Below are positions 23,560 through 33,855 of a stretch of DNA of 64,000 bases, piece by piece. Under the pieces are notes generated by a model. It worked only from the letters and a program-made list of their open reading frames with translations, made no database searches and was not told the origin of the DNA. Positions within the stretch are counted from its first letter, which is position 1; each line of letters begins with the position of its first letter. Position numbers and translations under genes: made by a program. The stretch comes from 3-1-20CM-4-69-9 sp963833655 (lineage in GTDB: Bacteria; Actinomycetota; Thermoleophilia; Gaiellales; Gaiellaceae), in NCBI GenBank assembly GCA_963833655.1, contig CAWHYL010000004.1, forward strand, positions 558,001 to 622,000, in the 5' to 3' direction.

Positions 23560-24840
23560 CTAGAAGTCGCCGCCGCCACCGCCGCCACCGAAGTCGCCGC
23601 CGCCGAAGCTCATGCCCCCGCCGAAATCGCTCCAGTTCCCGAAGCCGCCGGCGGTGCCCGAGCCCGCCCAGCTCCCGTAGCCCCAGCCGCCGTAGGCGCC
23701 CCCGAGGAGCTCACCGACGAAGAGCCCGGAGAGGAAACCGTTGCCGCCGAAGGGTGCGAAGTACCCGCCCGCCCACGGCCCGAAGTAGGACGGAGCGTTC
23801 CAGTAGGGCATGCGCTGCCCACCCGCGACGATCTCCCGCGTTGCCGGTTCCGCGCCGCGCTCGACGGCCTGCGCACAGGGCTCGCAGGCAGGGACCTTCC
23901 GGGCGGCGCCACCCGGCGGCGCCCAGTCGACGTCGCGTGCGGACGGCCCGTGACGGGGGTCGAAGAAGCATGGCGGCCGCCGCTCGGGCGGCGGTTTGCC
24001 CGCCAGCAGCGCCTCGGCATACGCCATGTGCCACCGGCCCTCCTCGACCGAGCCCGCAACGGCCTGGAGCTGAGCGCTCTGCGTCGCTCGGTCGTAGGCG
24101 CTGCTCGCCTGCGCGTAGTCGTTCAGTGCCTCCTCGTAGGCCTGCTTCGCCTTCGGGTTGGCCTCGACCGGCTGCTCCAGCTTCTGGACGTCGTCGGCGA
24201 GCGCGATCAGGTCGTCGTGCGCGGCGGCCTTCACCTCGGCGAGCTCCGTCTGCCGGCGCCGGCGTGCGCGAACCGCGTGCACGCCGAGGAAGAGGACGCC
24301 GGCGAGCACGAGGAGCCCGATCAGGATGCCGCGGCCCGTCCCGGTGCCGTTGTCGGGCGCGTTTCCACCGTTCTGCCGCGCGGCTGCGACCCGGTGGACG
24401 AAGTCGATCAGCGTCGCGGTCACGCCCTCGCTGCGGTGTGCAGCGAGCGCCTCGGTCGCGAGCTGCCCGGCGACGCCCGGTCGGAGCACGCCCTCGCTGC
24501 CCGCGCGGAAGTGCTTCCCGACGACCACGGCGTACGTGCCGTCGCGCTTCAGTCCGTCGTGCAGCGCCTGCAGGACACCGTCGGGGTCGCCACCGGTCTC
24601 GTTCTCCGCGGCGACCGGGAGAATCGCGATGTACACGGGGCCCGCGCCGGACGCGTCGATCGCTGCACGCACGCGCGCCTGGTCGCCGGCGTCGATCGCG
24701 AGCTCCGCTGCCGGGTCGACGTAGAGCGGATTGTGCTGCAGGGCGGCGACTGCGGCGTCGATGCGCTCGCCCGCCTGCGCCTGAGGGGTCAGCACGAGCG
24801 CCGCCGCGATGGCGACGGCGAGCACGCGACCCCTGCTCAC
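23560..24840 (-). CDS. TPM-domain (DUF477-like) membrane protein with glycine-rich tail
   Basis: 426 aa. It has a signal peptide (AVAIAAALVLTPQAQA), an extracytoplasmic domain of about 140 residues resembling TPM/YgcG domains, a membrane span (ILIGLLVLAGVLFLGVHAV), then a basic and coiled-coil region (ELAEVKAAAHDDLIALADDVQKLEQ). A cysteine motif follows (PPCFFDPRH... CEPCA), and the end is very rich in Gly, Trp, Tyr and Phe with GGGDFGGGGGGGDF. The role is unknown; TPM proteins are linked to membrane-protein repair or assembly. It is 4 nt downstream of pruA and probably co-transcribed. Confidence 0.72.
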   Translation of the reverse strand: MSRGRVLAVAIAAALVLTPQAQAGERIDAAVAALQHNPLYVDPAAELAIDAGDQARVRAAIDASGAGPVYIAILPVAAENETGGDPDGVLQALHDGLKRDGTYAVVVGKHFRAGSEGVLRPGVAGQLATEALAAHRSEGVTATLIDFVHRVAAARQNGGNAPDNGTGTGRGILIGLLVLAGVLFLGVHAVRARRRRQTELAEVKAAAHDDLIALADDVQKLEQPVEANPKAKQAYEEALNDYAQASSAYDRATQSAQLQAVAGSVEEGRWHMAYAEALLAGKPPPERRPPCFFDPRHGPSARDVDWAPPGGAARKVPACEPCAQAVERGAEPATREIVAGGQRMPYWNAPSYFGPWAGGYFAPFGGNGFLSGLFVGELLGGAYGGWGYGSWAGSGTAGGFGNWSDFGGGMSFGGGDFGGGGGGGDF

Positions 24841-24844
24841 GGCG

Positions 24845-26500
<1,656 letters not shown>

Positions 26501-26508
26501 CGGACGCG

Positions 26509-26518
26509 ATTGTAGGCT
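26509..26518. promoter_or_regulatory. overlapping divergent -10 boxes of pruA and ogt
   Basis: TACAAT on the minus strand (26514-26509) is 8 nt before the pruA ATG. TAGGCT on the plus strand (26513-26518) is 8 nt before the ogt GTG. They share bases 26513-26514, so the two polymerases cannot bind at once. Confidence 0.6.
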
Positions 26519-26526
26519 TGGTTCCC

Positions 26527-27126
26527 GTGTCTGTGACGTGCGTCTCGTACACGGCCGACGGCTGGGGCGTGGGGGAGGTGTGGCATGACGGCGCGCGGCT
26601 CGTGTGGCACGAGCTCCCGCGCCCGCGCGGCGATGTTCCGGCGGACGCACCGTTAGGTACACGCGCGCGGGCGCGCGGGCGCACGCGTGAAACCCCCTCC
26701 CAGGGTGGGGGAGCCGACCCACCGCCCTCGCGGTCGACGCTACCGCGGAAACGCTCACGCGCGCGTAACGCGGCTACGCCGGAAGTGGAACACCTTCTCC
26801 ACAGGTTCCACGCGTACTTCGAGGGGACGCGCGTGACGTTCGCGGACGTGACGATCGAGGACGAAGGATGGACGCCGTTCCAGCGGGACGTGGTTATGGC
26901 GATGAGGCGCGTCCCGTACGGCGAGGTCGTGTCGTACTCCGACCTCGCCCGCCTGGCTGGCCACCCGCGGGCGCAGCGCGCTGCCGGAACCGTCTGCGCC
27001 GGAAACCGCTTTCCGCTCGTCGTGCCGTGCCACCGCGTCGTGTCGGCGGGCGGCGTCGGCTCATACCCGGGTCTGGGGGTCGATTACAAGCGGCGATTGC
27101 TCGCGCTCGAAGGTGTCACTTTCTGA
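26527..27126 (+). CDS. ogt: methylated-DNA-protein-cysteine methyltransferase, with an in-frame insert
   Basis: 199 aa, GTG at 26527 (GTG at 26533 also possible). The C-terminal alkyltransferase domain is intact: FQRDVVMAMRRVPYGEVVSYSDLARLAG, RAAGTVCAGNRFPLVVPCHRVV with acceptor Cys168, and YKRRLLALEG. It repairs O6-alkylguanine by a one-time transfer to the cysteine. Between the N-terminal domain (...PADAP) and the helix EVEHLLHRFHAYF there are about 40 extra Arg/Ala/Pro-rich residues. They are encoded by a 120-bp in-frame segment bounded by CGTTA and TAACG. Confidence 0.9.
   Translation: MSVTCVSYTADGWGVGEVWHDGARLVWHELPRPRGDVPADAPLGTRARARGRTRETPSQGGGADPPPSRSTLPRKRSRARNAATPEVEHLLHRFHAYFEGTRVTFADVTIEDEGWTPFQRDVVMAMRRVPYGEVVSYSDLARLAGHPRAQRAAGTVCAGNRFPLVVPCHRVVSAGGVGSYPGLGVDYKRRLLALEGVTF
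26651..26770 (+). repeat. 120-bp in-frame palindromic-type insert in ogt
   Basis: It begins CGTTAGGTACACGCGCGCG and ends CGCGCGTAACG, an imperfect terminal inverted repeat. The length is a multiple of three with no stops. It has simple GC-rich composition (CGCGCGCGGGCGCGCGGGCG) and an internal CCCCC/GGGGG hairpin. The encoded residues have no counterpart in ordinary Ogt proteins. Confidence 0.5.
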
Positions 27127-28033
27127 GGATCTCCGCAGCGAGCTCGCCTCGATCGCGCCGCGCAGCGAGTGCGACCGGCTCGCGGAGCTCTCGGGTCTGT
27201 TCCACTCCGCCGGGAGCGTTCACCTGCGTGGGCGCGGGGAGGTCGCGGTGCATCTCGACGTCGCCGAGTCGTCGGTCGCACGGCGCGCTTTCAGCCTGCT
27301 CCGTGCGTTCGGCGTGGCGTCCGAGATTCGGACGTACCAGCGGCGCGCGTTCGACGGCGCGACGCGGTACCAGCTCCACGTCGCCGGGGACGAGCGCGCC
27401 CTCCAGGTCCTGCACGAAGCCGGGATCCTCAGCGCGCGGCTGACGCCGCTCGCAACGGCTCCGCGACGGCTCGTCGCGCGCTCGTGCTGCCGCGGCGCCT
27501 ACGTCCGCGGGGCGTTGCTCGGCGGCGGCTCGCTCAGCGGACCGCGGTCGCCGCATCTGGAGATTCGCAGCGCCGAGCCCGAGGGAGCCGACTTCCTCGC
27601 CCGCCTTGCGGCTGAAGAAGGCGTCCGCCTCGGCGTGGCCGACCGCGGTCGCCACTCGGTCGCGTACGCAAAAGGGGCCGACGCGATCGAGGGCGTGCTC
27701 GCACTCGCCGGCGCCGGGCGAGCGGTGCTCGTGTTCGAGGAGAGCGCCGTGATGGCGGCGACACGCTCACGTGCCAACCGGCTCGCGAACGCCGACCACG
27801 CCAACCTCGTGCGCACGAGCCGCGCCGCGCACGAGCAGTTGCGTGCGATCCGTCAGCTCCGCCGTAGCGGCGCGTTCGTCAAGCTGCCGCCGAAGCTGCG
27901 GGAGATCGGCGAGCTTCGTGAGCGTCATCCGACGTTTTCGCTTCGTGAGCTTGCGCTCACATGCGAGCCGCCGGCGACGAAAGCCGCTGTTCACCGCCGT
28001 TTACAGAAGTTGCAACAACTCGCGTCGTTCTGA
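27113..28033 (+). CDS. whiA: WhiA-type DNA-binding regulator
   Basis: 306 aa, GTG start inside the end of ogt (14-nt overlap). It has the degenerate LAGLIDADG-like N-terminal domain (CDRLAELSGLFHSAGSVHLRG; RSCCRGAYVRGALLGGGSLSGPRSPHLEI) and a C-terminal helix-turn-helix (LREIGELRERHPTFSLRELALTCEPPATKAAVHRRLQKL). WhiA controls division and sporulation genes in streptomycetes and is widespread in Gram-positives. It precedes gap-pgk-tpiA, a common actinobacterial arrangement, here separated by a repeat region and a GNAT gene. Confidence 0.93.
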   Translation: MSLSEDLRSELASIAPRSECDRLAELSGLFHSAGSVHLRGRGEVAVHLDVAESSVARRAFSLLRAFGVASEIRTYQRRAFDGATRYQLHVAGDERALQVLHEAGILSARLTPLATAPRRLVARSCCRGAYVRGALLGGGSLSGPRSPHLEIRSAEPEGADFLARLAAEEGVRLGVADRGRHSVAYAKGADAIEGVLALAGAGRAVLVFEESAVMAATRSRANRLANADHANLVRTSRAAHEQLRAIRQLRRSGAFVKLPPKLREIGELRERHPTFSLRELALTCEPPATKAAVHRRLQKLQQLASF

Positions 28034-28104
28034 CGTTGCGCAGTTGTTGTCGTCGCGTTCGCGCGTTCGTCATACTCAGTCGTGGCGGGTCTGCGCTCGT
28101 CCGG

Positions 28105-28500
28105 CGCCGGATTCAGACCCCGTCCGACGCCACGGTCCTGAGCGTGGTTCAACCAGAGGGGGAGGTCGTCCTCGGAGCTTCCCCTCTGGCCCGCCACCTA
28201 GGTATCTCTCGGCTCGCCTGATTCGTTGAATTACGCGCCGGTACGCGGTGGGGCCATCGGGCGGGGGACGGGCTTGTCGGCTGAGCCGACAAGCCCTCTA
28301 CGGTCGCCGTCGCGAGCGACGGCGACGTGGCCTGCCAGTTGGGTCTCTTTCCGTTCGCCGGCTCCGTTGAAGCGCCGTTGGCATGCGGTGGGGCCATCGG
28401 GCGGAGGACGGGCTTGTCGGCTGAGCCGACAAGCCCTCTATGGTCGCCGTCGCGAGCGACGGCGACGTGGCCCGCCAGCTGGGTGCCGGCTCCGGTGAAC
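28105..28500 (+). repeat. tandem ~140-bp units, each with hairpins (about 2.8 copies)
   Basis: The block GCGGTGGGGCCATCGGGCG recurs at 28245 and 28385, giving an exact 140-bp period. Units 2 and 3 each carry hairpin A (GGGCTTGTCGGC-TGA-GCCGACAAGCCC) at 28270-28296 and 28410-28436. They also carry hairpin B (GTCGCCGTCGC-GA-GCGACGGCGAC) at 28303-28326 and 28443-28466. Unit 1 (about 28105-28244) is diverged but keeps the downstream block and a hairpin at the same place with other bases (CCAGAGGGG/CCCCTCTGG, 28153-28189). The rest of 28034-28536 shows no gene. It could be a structured non-coding RNA array, or tandem REP-like elements acting as terminators for whiA and the GNAT gene. Confidence 0.75.
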
Positions 28501-28536
28501 GACCAGAGGCTCGACCCCGTGGGCCGGTGACGATCG

Positions 28537-29039
28537 TCAGACCTGCAGCGCGAGGATCACCTCGCCGTTCTCGTCGAGGGCGCCCGCCGGGACGAAGTTC
28601 AGGCGCCGGTAGAAACCCTCGGGACCGTCTTCGCCCCGGACGCAGCTCGTCAGCAGCTCCGTCGCGCCGTTTGCCCGCACGATCGCCGCGACGAGTCGAA
28701 CTGCCTCGCGTCCGTAGCCGCGACGTTGGCGTCGGTCGTCGATCAGGAGCTTCCAGAGGAACCACGGCCCGACGATTCGCGGCGGCTCCGGCGTGACGTT
28801 CCAGCTGAGCATCACGAACCCGACCGGTTCTTCGGCCGCGTACACCGCTCGATACCAGGGGTTGCCCTCCGGGATCTCTGCGGCGTCGGCGAGCGCACCG
28901 GCCACCGTCCCGACAAAACGCTGCTGCTCCGACGCGACGCGGAGCGCGACGACGTCGTCGCGGTTCTCGTCCGTGATTTCGCGAAGGCTGACGGTGTCGA
29001 TTCCCGAAGCTCCACCGCGTGGGGCGTTAGACTCGAAGC

Positions 29040-29052
<13 letters not shown>
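28537..29052 (-). CDS. GNAT family acetyltransferase, start uncertain
   Basis: 171 aa as drawn from the GTG at 29052. The fold is visible from VSLREITDENRDDVVAL to the end, with WFLWKLLIDDRRQRRGYGREAVRLVAAI (the acetyl-CoA Q/R-x-x-G-x-G/A loop as RQRRGYG), RGEDGPEGFYRRLNFVPAG, and EVILAL. It resembles diamine or aminoglycoside N-acetyltransferase-like members. The drawn start overlaps the divergent gap coding region by 13 nt. The conserved sequence would begin about 18 residues later, where no ATG, GTG or TTG exists. Confidence 0.8.
29028..29033 (+). promoter_or_regulatory. -10 box TAGACT of the glycolytic operon
   Basis: TAGACT, 6 nt (CGAAGC), ATG at 29040. A leaderless gap transcript is predicted. 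No TTGACA-like -35 is evident. Confidence 0.65.
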
Positions 29053-30068
<1,016 letters not shown>

Positions 30069-31112
30069 GTGAAGCTCCCGCGTTCGGTGCGGGACGCCGA
30101 CGTCGGCGGGAGACGCGTCCTCGTCCGCGCCGACCTCAACGTGCCGCTCGACGACGGCCGCGTTGCGGACGACACGCGCATCCGCGCGTCGCTGCCCACG
30201 CTGCAGCTGCTGCTCGAGCGCGGCGCCGCGGGCGTCTCCGTCTGCTCGCATCTCGGCCGCCCGAAGGGCGAGGATCCGCAGTACTCGATGCAACCCGTGC
30301 GCGAACGCCTGCGGGAGCTGCTCGCCGACGAACGCCTGAACGTGCTCGAGAACACGCGCTTCAACGCCGGCGAGACGAAGAACGACCCGGAGTTCGCACG
30401 CGAGCTTGCCGACGACAACGACCTCTTCGTCGAGGACGCCTTCGGCTCCGTGCACCGCGCCCATGCCTCGACGGTCGGCGTCGCCGAGCTCTTGCCGGCG
30501 TACGCCGGGCTGCTGCTCGAGCGCGAGCTGCAGGAGCTGGGGAAGCTCCTCGGCGACGTCGACCGCCCCTTCGTGCTGATCTCCGGCGGCGCGAAGGTCG
30601 ACGACAAGTTGGGCGTGCTCCAGCACCTCGGCGGGAACGCCGACGCGGTCCTCGTCGGCGGCAAGATGGCCGAGCAGCTGCGCGACGACAACCCGCTGCC
30701 GTTCGACGTCGTGCTCCCGACGGACATCGTCGCGGCGAGTGAGTTCGCCGAAGATGCGGAGACGAAGGTGACGCCGTACGACCACGTCCCCGAGGGATGG
30801 CTCGGGCTCGACATCGGCCCGGAGACGCGAGCGGCCTTCGCGCGTCACGTCGCGAACGCGCGCACCATCTTCTGGAACGGCCCAATGGGCGTGTTCGAGT
30901 GGCCGCGGTTCGCCGAGGGCACGAAGGCCGTCGCCGAGGCCGTCGCGGCGGCGGACGCCTACTCCGTCGTCGGCGGCGCCGACTCGGCGCGGGCGCTGAC
31001 AGAGCTCGGCCTCGAGGACGAGGTGTCCTGGCTCTCGACGGGTGGCGGCGCGGCGCTCGAGCTGCTCGAGGGCAAGGGTCTGCCGGGCGTCGCCGTCATC
31101 CCGACCGCCTGA
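30069..31112 (+). CDS. pgk: phosphoglycerate kinase, compact form
   Basis: 347 aa from GTG, against about 390-400 aa for ordinary PGK. Core motifs are present: VLVRADLNVPLDDG, SHLGRPKG, LENTRFNAGE, DAFGSVHRAHAST, SGGAKVDDKLGVL, WNGPMGVFEWPRFAEGT, STGGGAALELLEGK. Two segments are shortened compared with E. coli PGK. One, before LENTRF near residue 90, is about 19 residues short. The other, after VGGKMAEQL near residue 205, is about 30 residues short, and the usual G-x-x-x-G-x-S-L-x-E stretch is gone. There is no frameshift. It makes ATP from 1,3-bisphosphoglycerate. It overlaps tpiA by 1 nt. Confidence 0.93.
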   Translation: MKLPRSVRDADVGGRRVLVRADLNVPLDDGRVADDTRIRASLPTLQLLLERGAAGVSVCSHLGRPKGEDPQYSMQPVRERLRELLADERLNVLENTRFNAGETKNDPEFARELADDNDLFVEDAFGSVHRAHASTVGVAELLPAYAGLLLERELQELGKLLGDVDRPFVLISGGAKVDDKLGVLQHLGGNADAVLVGGKMAEQLRDDNPLPFDVVLPTDIVAASEFAEDAETKVTPYDHVPEGWLGLDIGPETRAAFARHVANARTIFWNGPMGVFEWPRFAEGTKAVAEAVAAADAYSVVGGADSARALTELGLEDEVSWLSTGGGAALELLEGKGLPGVAVIPTA

Positions 31113-31810
31113 TGCTGATCGCCGGCAACTGGAAGATGTACAAGGGCCCTGCCGAAGCGGCGGAGTTCTGCCTCGGCCTCCGCGAGCAGGAGCTCGACGG
31201 CGTCGATGTCGTCGTCTGCCCGCCGTACGTCTCGCTTCCTGTGGCGGTGCAGCTGCTGGCCGGAACGGAGATCGCCGTTGCCGCCCAGAACGTCCACTGG
31301 GCAGACGTCGGCGCGTACACAGGCGAGATCTCCGCGCCGATGCTGCGCGAGCTGGGCGTCTACGGGACGATCGTCGGTCACTCGGAGCGCCGGCAGTACT
31401 TCGGCGAGACCGACCAGACCGTCTGCAACCGCGTCGACGCCGCGCTCCAAGCCGGCTTGTTCGTGATCGCATGCGTCGGCGAGACGGAGGAGGAGCGCGA
31501 GACAGGCCGCACCGAGGACGTCCTGCGGCGCCAGCTGTCCGTCCTCGAGCCGGACGACAACCTCGTGCTCGCGTACGAACCGGTGTGGGCGATCGGCACC
31601 GGTAGAACAGCGACGCCGGCGCTCGCGCAGGAGGCGCACGCATTCATCAAGTCCCAGCTCGACGCGCCGGTGCTCTACGGCGGCTCGGTGAAGCCGGAGA
31701 ACGCCGCTGAGCTCCTCGCACAGCCTGACGTCGACGGCGCACTCGTCGGCGGCGCCTCGCTCGAGCTCGAATCCTTTACGGCGATTTGTCGCGCAGCCAT
31801 CCACTCGTAG
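31112..31810 (+). CDS. tpiA: triosephosphate isomerase
   Basis: 232 aa, ATG overlapping the pgk stop (TGATG). Catalytic Lys in GNWKMYK, His in IVGHSERRQYFGE, Glu in LAYEPVWAIGTGR, and phosphate-binding YGGSV and VGGASL are all present. It is about 20 residues shorter than the E. coli enzyme, mainly before VLYGGSV. It interconverts dihydroxyacetone phosphate and glyceraldehyde-3-phosphate. Confidence 0.96.
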   Translation: MLIAGNWKMYKGPAEAAEFCLGLREQELDGVDVVVCPPYVSLPVAVQLLAGTEIAVAAQNVHWADVGAYTGEISAPMLRELGVYGTIVGHSERRQYFGETDQTVCNRVDAALQAGLFVIACVGETEEERETGRTEDVLRRQLSVLEPDDNLVLAYEPVWAIGTGRTATPALAQEAHAFIKSQLDAPVLYGGSVKPENAAELLAQPDVDGALVGGASLELESFTAICRAAIHS

Positions 31811-33240
31811 CGCTCGTCATCCTCGACGGCTGGGGCTGCGCCGCGCCCGGTCCGGGGAACGCCGTCGAGCTGGCCGACACGCCGAACTTCGACCGGCTGT
31901 GGCGCACGTATCCGCACACGACCTTGGATGCGTCCGGCGAGGCGGTCGGCTTGCCGGTCGGCCAGATGGGCAACTCCGAGGTCGGCCACCTGACGATCGG
32001 CTCCGGCCGCGTCCTCTTCCAGGACCTGATGCGCGTGAACAAGTCCATCGAGGACGGCTCGTTCTTCGACAACCCGGTCCTGCAGGCCGCGTTCGAGCGC
32101 GGCGCACGCACGCATCTGCTCGGCCTCGTTTCACACGGCGGCGTCCACTCGCACATCGACCACCTGCGTGCGCTCCTCGCCTTCTCGCCGGAGAAGACGT
32201 GGATCCATGCGTTCACCGACGGGCGCGACGTCTCGCCGCATTCCGCCGTCCACGATCTCGCGGAGCTGCCGACCGACCGCATCGCTACCGTCGCCGGCCG
32301 CTACTACGCGATGGACCGCGATCAGCGCTGGGAGCGGACGCAGCGCGCCTTCGACGCGATCGTCCACGGCGCCGGCGGGCAGGCGGCGGATCCGATCGAG
32401 GCCGTCCGGCGTAGCTACGACCGAGGAATCACGGATGAGTTCATCGAGCCAGTCGTCATCACCGACCGCCCGCGGCTCGATCCCGTCAACGACAGCGCGA
32501 TCTTCTTCAACTTCCGGCCGGACCGTGCGCGCCAGCTCACTCAGAAGCTGATCGAGGCCGGTGTCGACCTCACGGCGATGACGACGTACCGCGCCGACTT
32601 CGACGTCCCCGTCGTCTTCGGCGAGCAGCGCGTGCCGGAGACGCTCGCGGAGGTGCTCGCAGAGCACCACGTCCGCCAGCTCCACGTCGCCGAGACCGAG
32701 AAGTACGCGCACGTCACCTACTTCTTCAACGGCGGCCGCGAGGCGGAGTGGCCCGGCGAGACGCGCGTCCTCCTGCCGTCGCCGCGCGACGTGCCGAGCT
32801 ACGACCAGAAGCCCGAGATGTCCGCCGCCGAGGTCGCCGAGCGCTTCGATGCCGAGCTCGGGCGCGGGCCGTACGCGTTCGCGGTCGTGAACTTCGCGAA
32901 TGCCGACATGGTCGGCCACACAGGATCCATCCCCGCGGCGGTGAAAGCAGTGGAGACGGTGGACGCCTGTCTTGGCAAGATCGTGGCCGCGGTCGAGGAA
33001 GCAGGCGGAGTCGCCATGATCACGGCCGACCACGGGAATGCCGAGCAGATGTTCGAGGCAGACGGCACAAGCCCGCACACGGCCCACACGACGAATCCGG
33101 TTCCGCTCATCGTCACGGACCCGGACGTGGCCCTGCGCGAGGGCGGCGAGCTCGGAGATCTGGCTCCGACCGTGCTCGCCCTTCTCGGTTTCAAGCAACC
33201 CTTACAGATGACCCAAAAAGGGTTAACTCACCCGATCTGA
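31786..33240 (+). CDS. gpmI: 2,3-bisphosphoglycerate-independent phosphoglycerate mutase
   Basis: 484 aa, TTG start overlapping tpiA by 25 nt. ALVILDGWG supplies the first Mn2+ ligand, and the catalytic serine is in MGNSEVGH. TDGRDVSPHS, NFRPDRARQL, FANADMVGHTG, MITADHGNAEQM and TSPHTAHTTNPVPLI complete the alkaline-phosphatase-like metal site. It interconverts 3- and 2-phosphoglycerate and ends the glycolytic operon. It is slightly shorter than the usual 510 aa. Confidence 0.96.
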   Translation: MSRSHPLVALVILDGWGCAAPGPGNAVELADTPNFDRLWRTYPHTTLDASGEAVGLPVGQMGNSEVGHLTIGSGRVLFQDLMRVNKSIEDGSFFDNPVLQAAFERGARTHLLGLVSHGGVHSHIDHLRALLAFSPEKTWIHAFTDGRDVSPHSAVHDLAELPTDRIATVAGRYYAMDRDQRWERTQRAFDAIVHGAGGQAADPIEAVRRSYDRGITDEFIEPVVITDRPRLDPVNDSAIFFNFRPDRARQLTQKLIEAGVDLTAMTTYRADFDVPVVFGEQRVPETLAEVLAEHHVRQLHVAETEKYAHVTYFFNGGREAEWPGETRVLLPSPRDVPSYDQKPEMSAAEVAERFDAELGRGPYAFAVVNFANADMVGHTGSIPAAVKAVETVDACLGKIVAAVEEAGGVAMITADHGNAEQMFEADGTSPHTAHTTNPVPLIVTDPDVALREGGELGDLAPTVLALLGFKQPLQMTQKGLTHPI

Positions 33241-33247
33241 TCGAGGC

Positions 33248-33253
33248 TATACT
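33248..33253 (+). promoter_or_regulatory. -10 box TATACT of the sigma factor gene
   Basis: TATACT, the closest match to TATAAT in the window, lies 8 nt before the TTG at 33262 and only 8 nt after the gpmI stop. Confidence 0.6.
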
Positions 33254-33261
33254 CCGGCACC

Positions 33262-33855
33262 TTGTCACTTCAGCAACCTGATTTTGGCGTCCTGCGGAAG
33301 GCTCAAAAAGGCGATGAGCGGGCGTTTTCCGTCATCGTCCGGGCGTATCAGGTTCCTGTCTTCAACTACGTCCTCAGGCTCGTCGGCGACCGCACGCTGG
33401 CCGAGGACCTGACCCAGGAGGTCTTCCTCCGGGTCTTCCAGGGTCTGCCGCGGTTCTCCTCGCGTTCGAAGTTCACGACGTGGCTCTTTCAGGTGACGAA
33501 GAACCGCGTCCTCGACGAGCTTCGCGCCGCCGAGCGCCGGCCGCGGGCGGTCGTGGCCCTCGAGGACGTGCCGCCGCTCGAGGTCGTCGACGCCCCGATG
33601 GAGCGACTCGAGGCGATCGACGCCGTCTGGCGCGCCGTCGAAGGCCTCAATGTCGATCTCAAGATGGCGCTGCTGTTGCGCGACGTCGTCGGTCTCTCGT
33701 ACACGGAGATCGCGGACTCCCTCGAGATCACGCTCGCGACGGTGAAGTGGCGGATCTACAAGGCGCGCGAGGACGTGCAGGTCGCGCTTGCCCGCGAGGG
33801 CATCACCTTCGGCGCGGACGAGTCCTCCGAGCCCAAGGTCGAGACCGTCGGCTAA
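33262..33855 (+). CDS. ECF-type RNA polymerase sigma factor
   Basis: 197 aa, TTG start. Region 2 is seen as FSVIVRAYQVPVFNYVLRLVGDRTLAEDLTQEVFLRVFQGLPRF (core-binding and -10 recognition), then SKFTTWLFQVTKNRVLDEL. Region 4 is MALLLRDVVGLSYTEIADSLEITLATVKWRIYKARE. It belongs to the RpoE/SigK-like ECF group. No anti-sigma factor follows; the adjacent convergent gene is a Ser/Thr kinase. Its TAA overlaps the kinase TAG in CTAA (33852-33855). Confidence 0.93.
   Translation: MSLQQPDFGVLRKAQKGDERAFSVIVRAYQVPVFNYVLRLVGDRTLAEDLTQEVFLRVFQGLPRFSSRSKFTTWLFQVTKNRVLDELRAAERRPRAVVALEDVPPLEVVDAPMERLEAIDAVWRAVEGLNVDLKMALLLRDVVGLSYTEIADSLEITLATVKWRIYKAREDVQVALAREGITFGADESSEPKVETVG

Noticed and set aside
28226..28530. 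Short open frames through the twin-hairpin array.
   Set aside because: The repeats are hairpin-forming and the encoded residues are arginine-rich low-complexity sequence without start signals.
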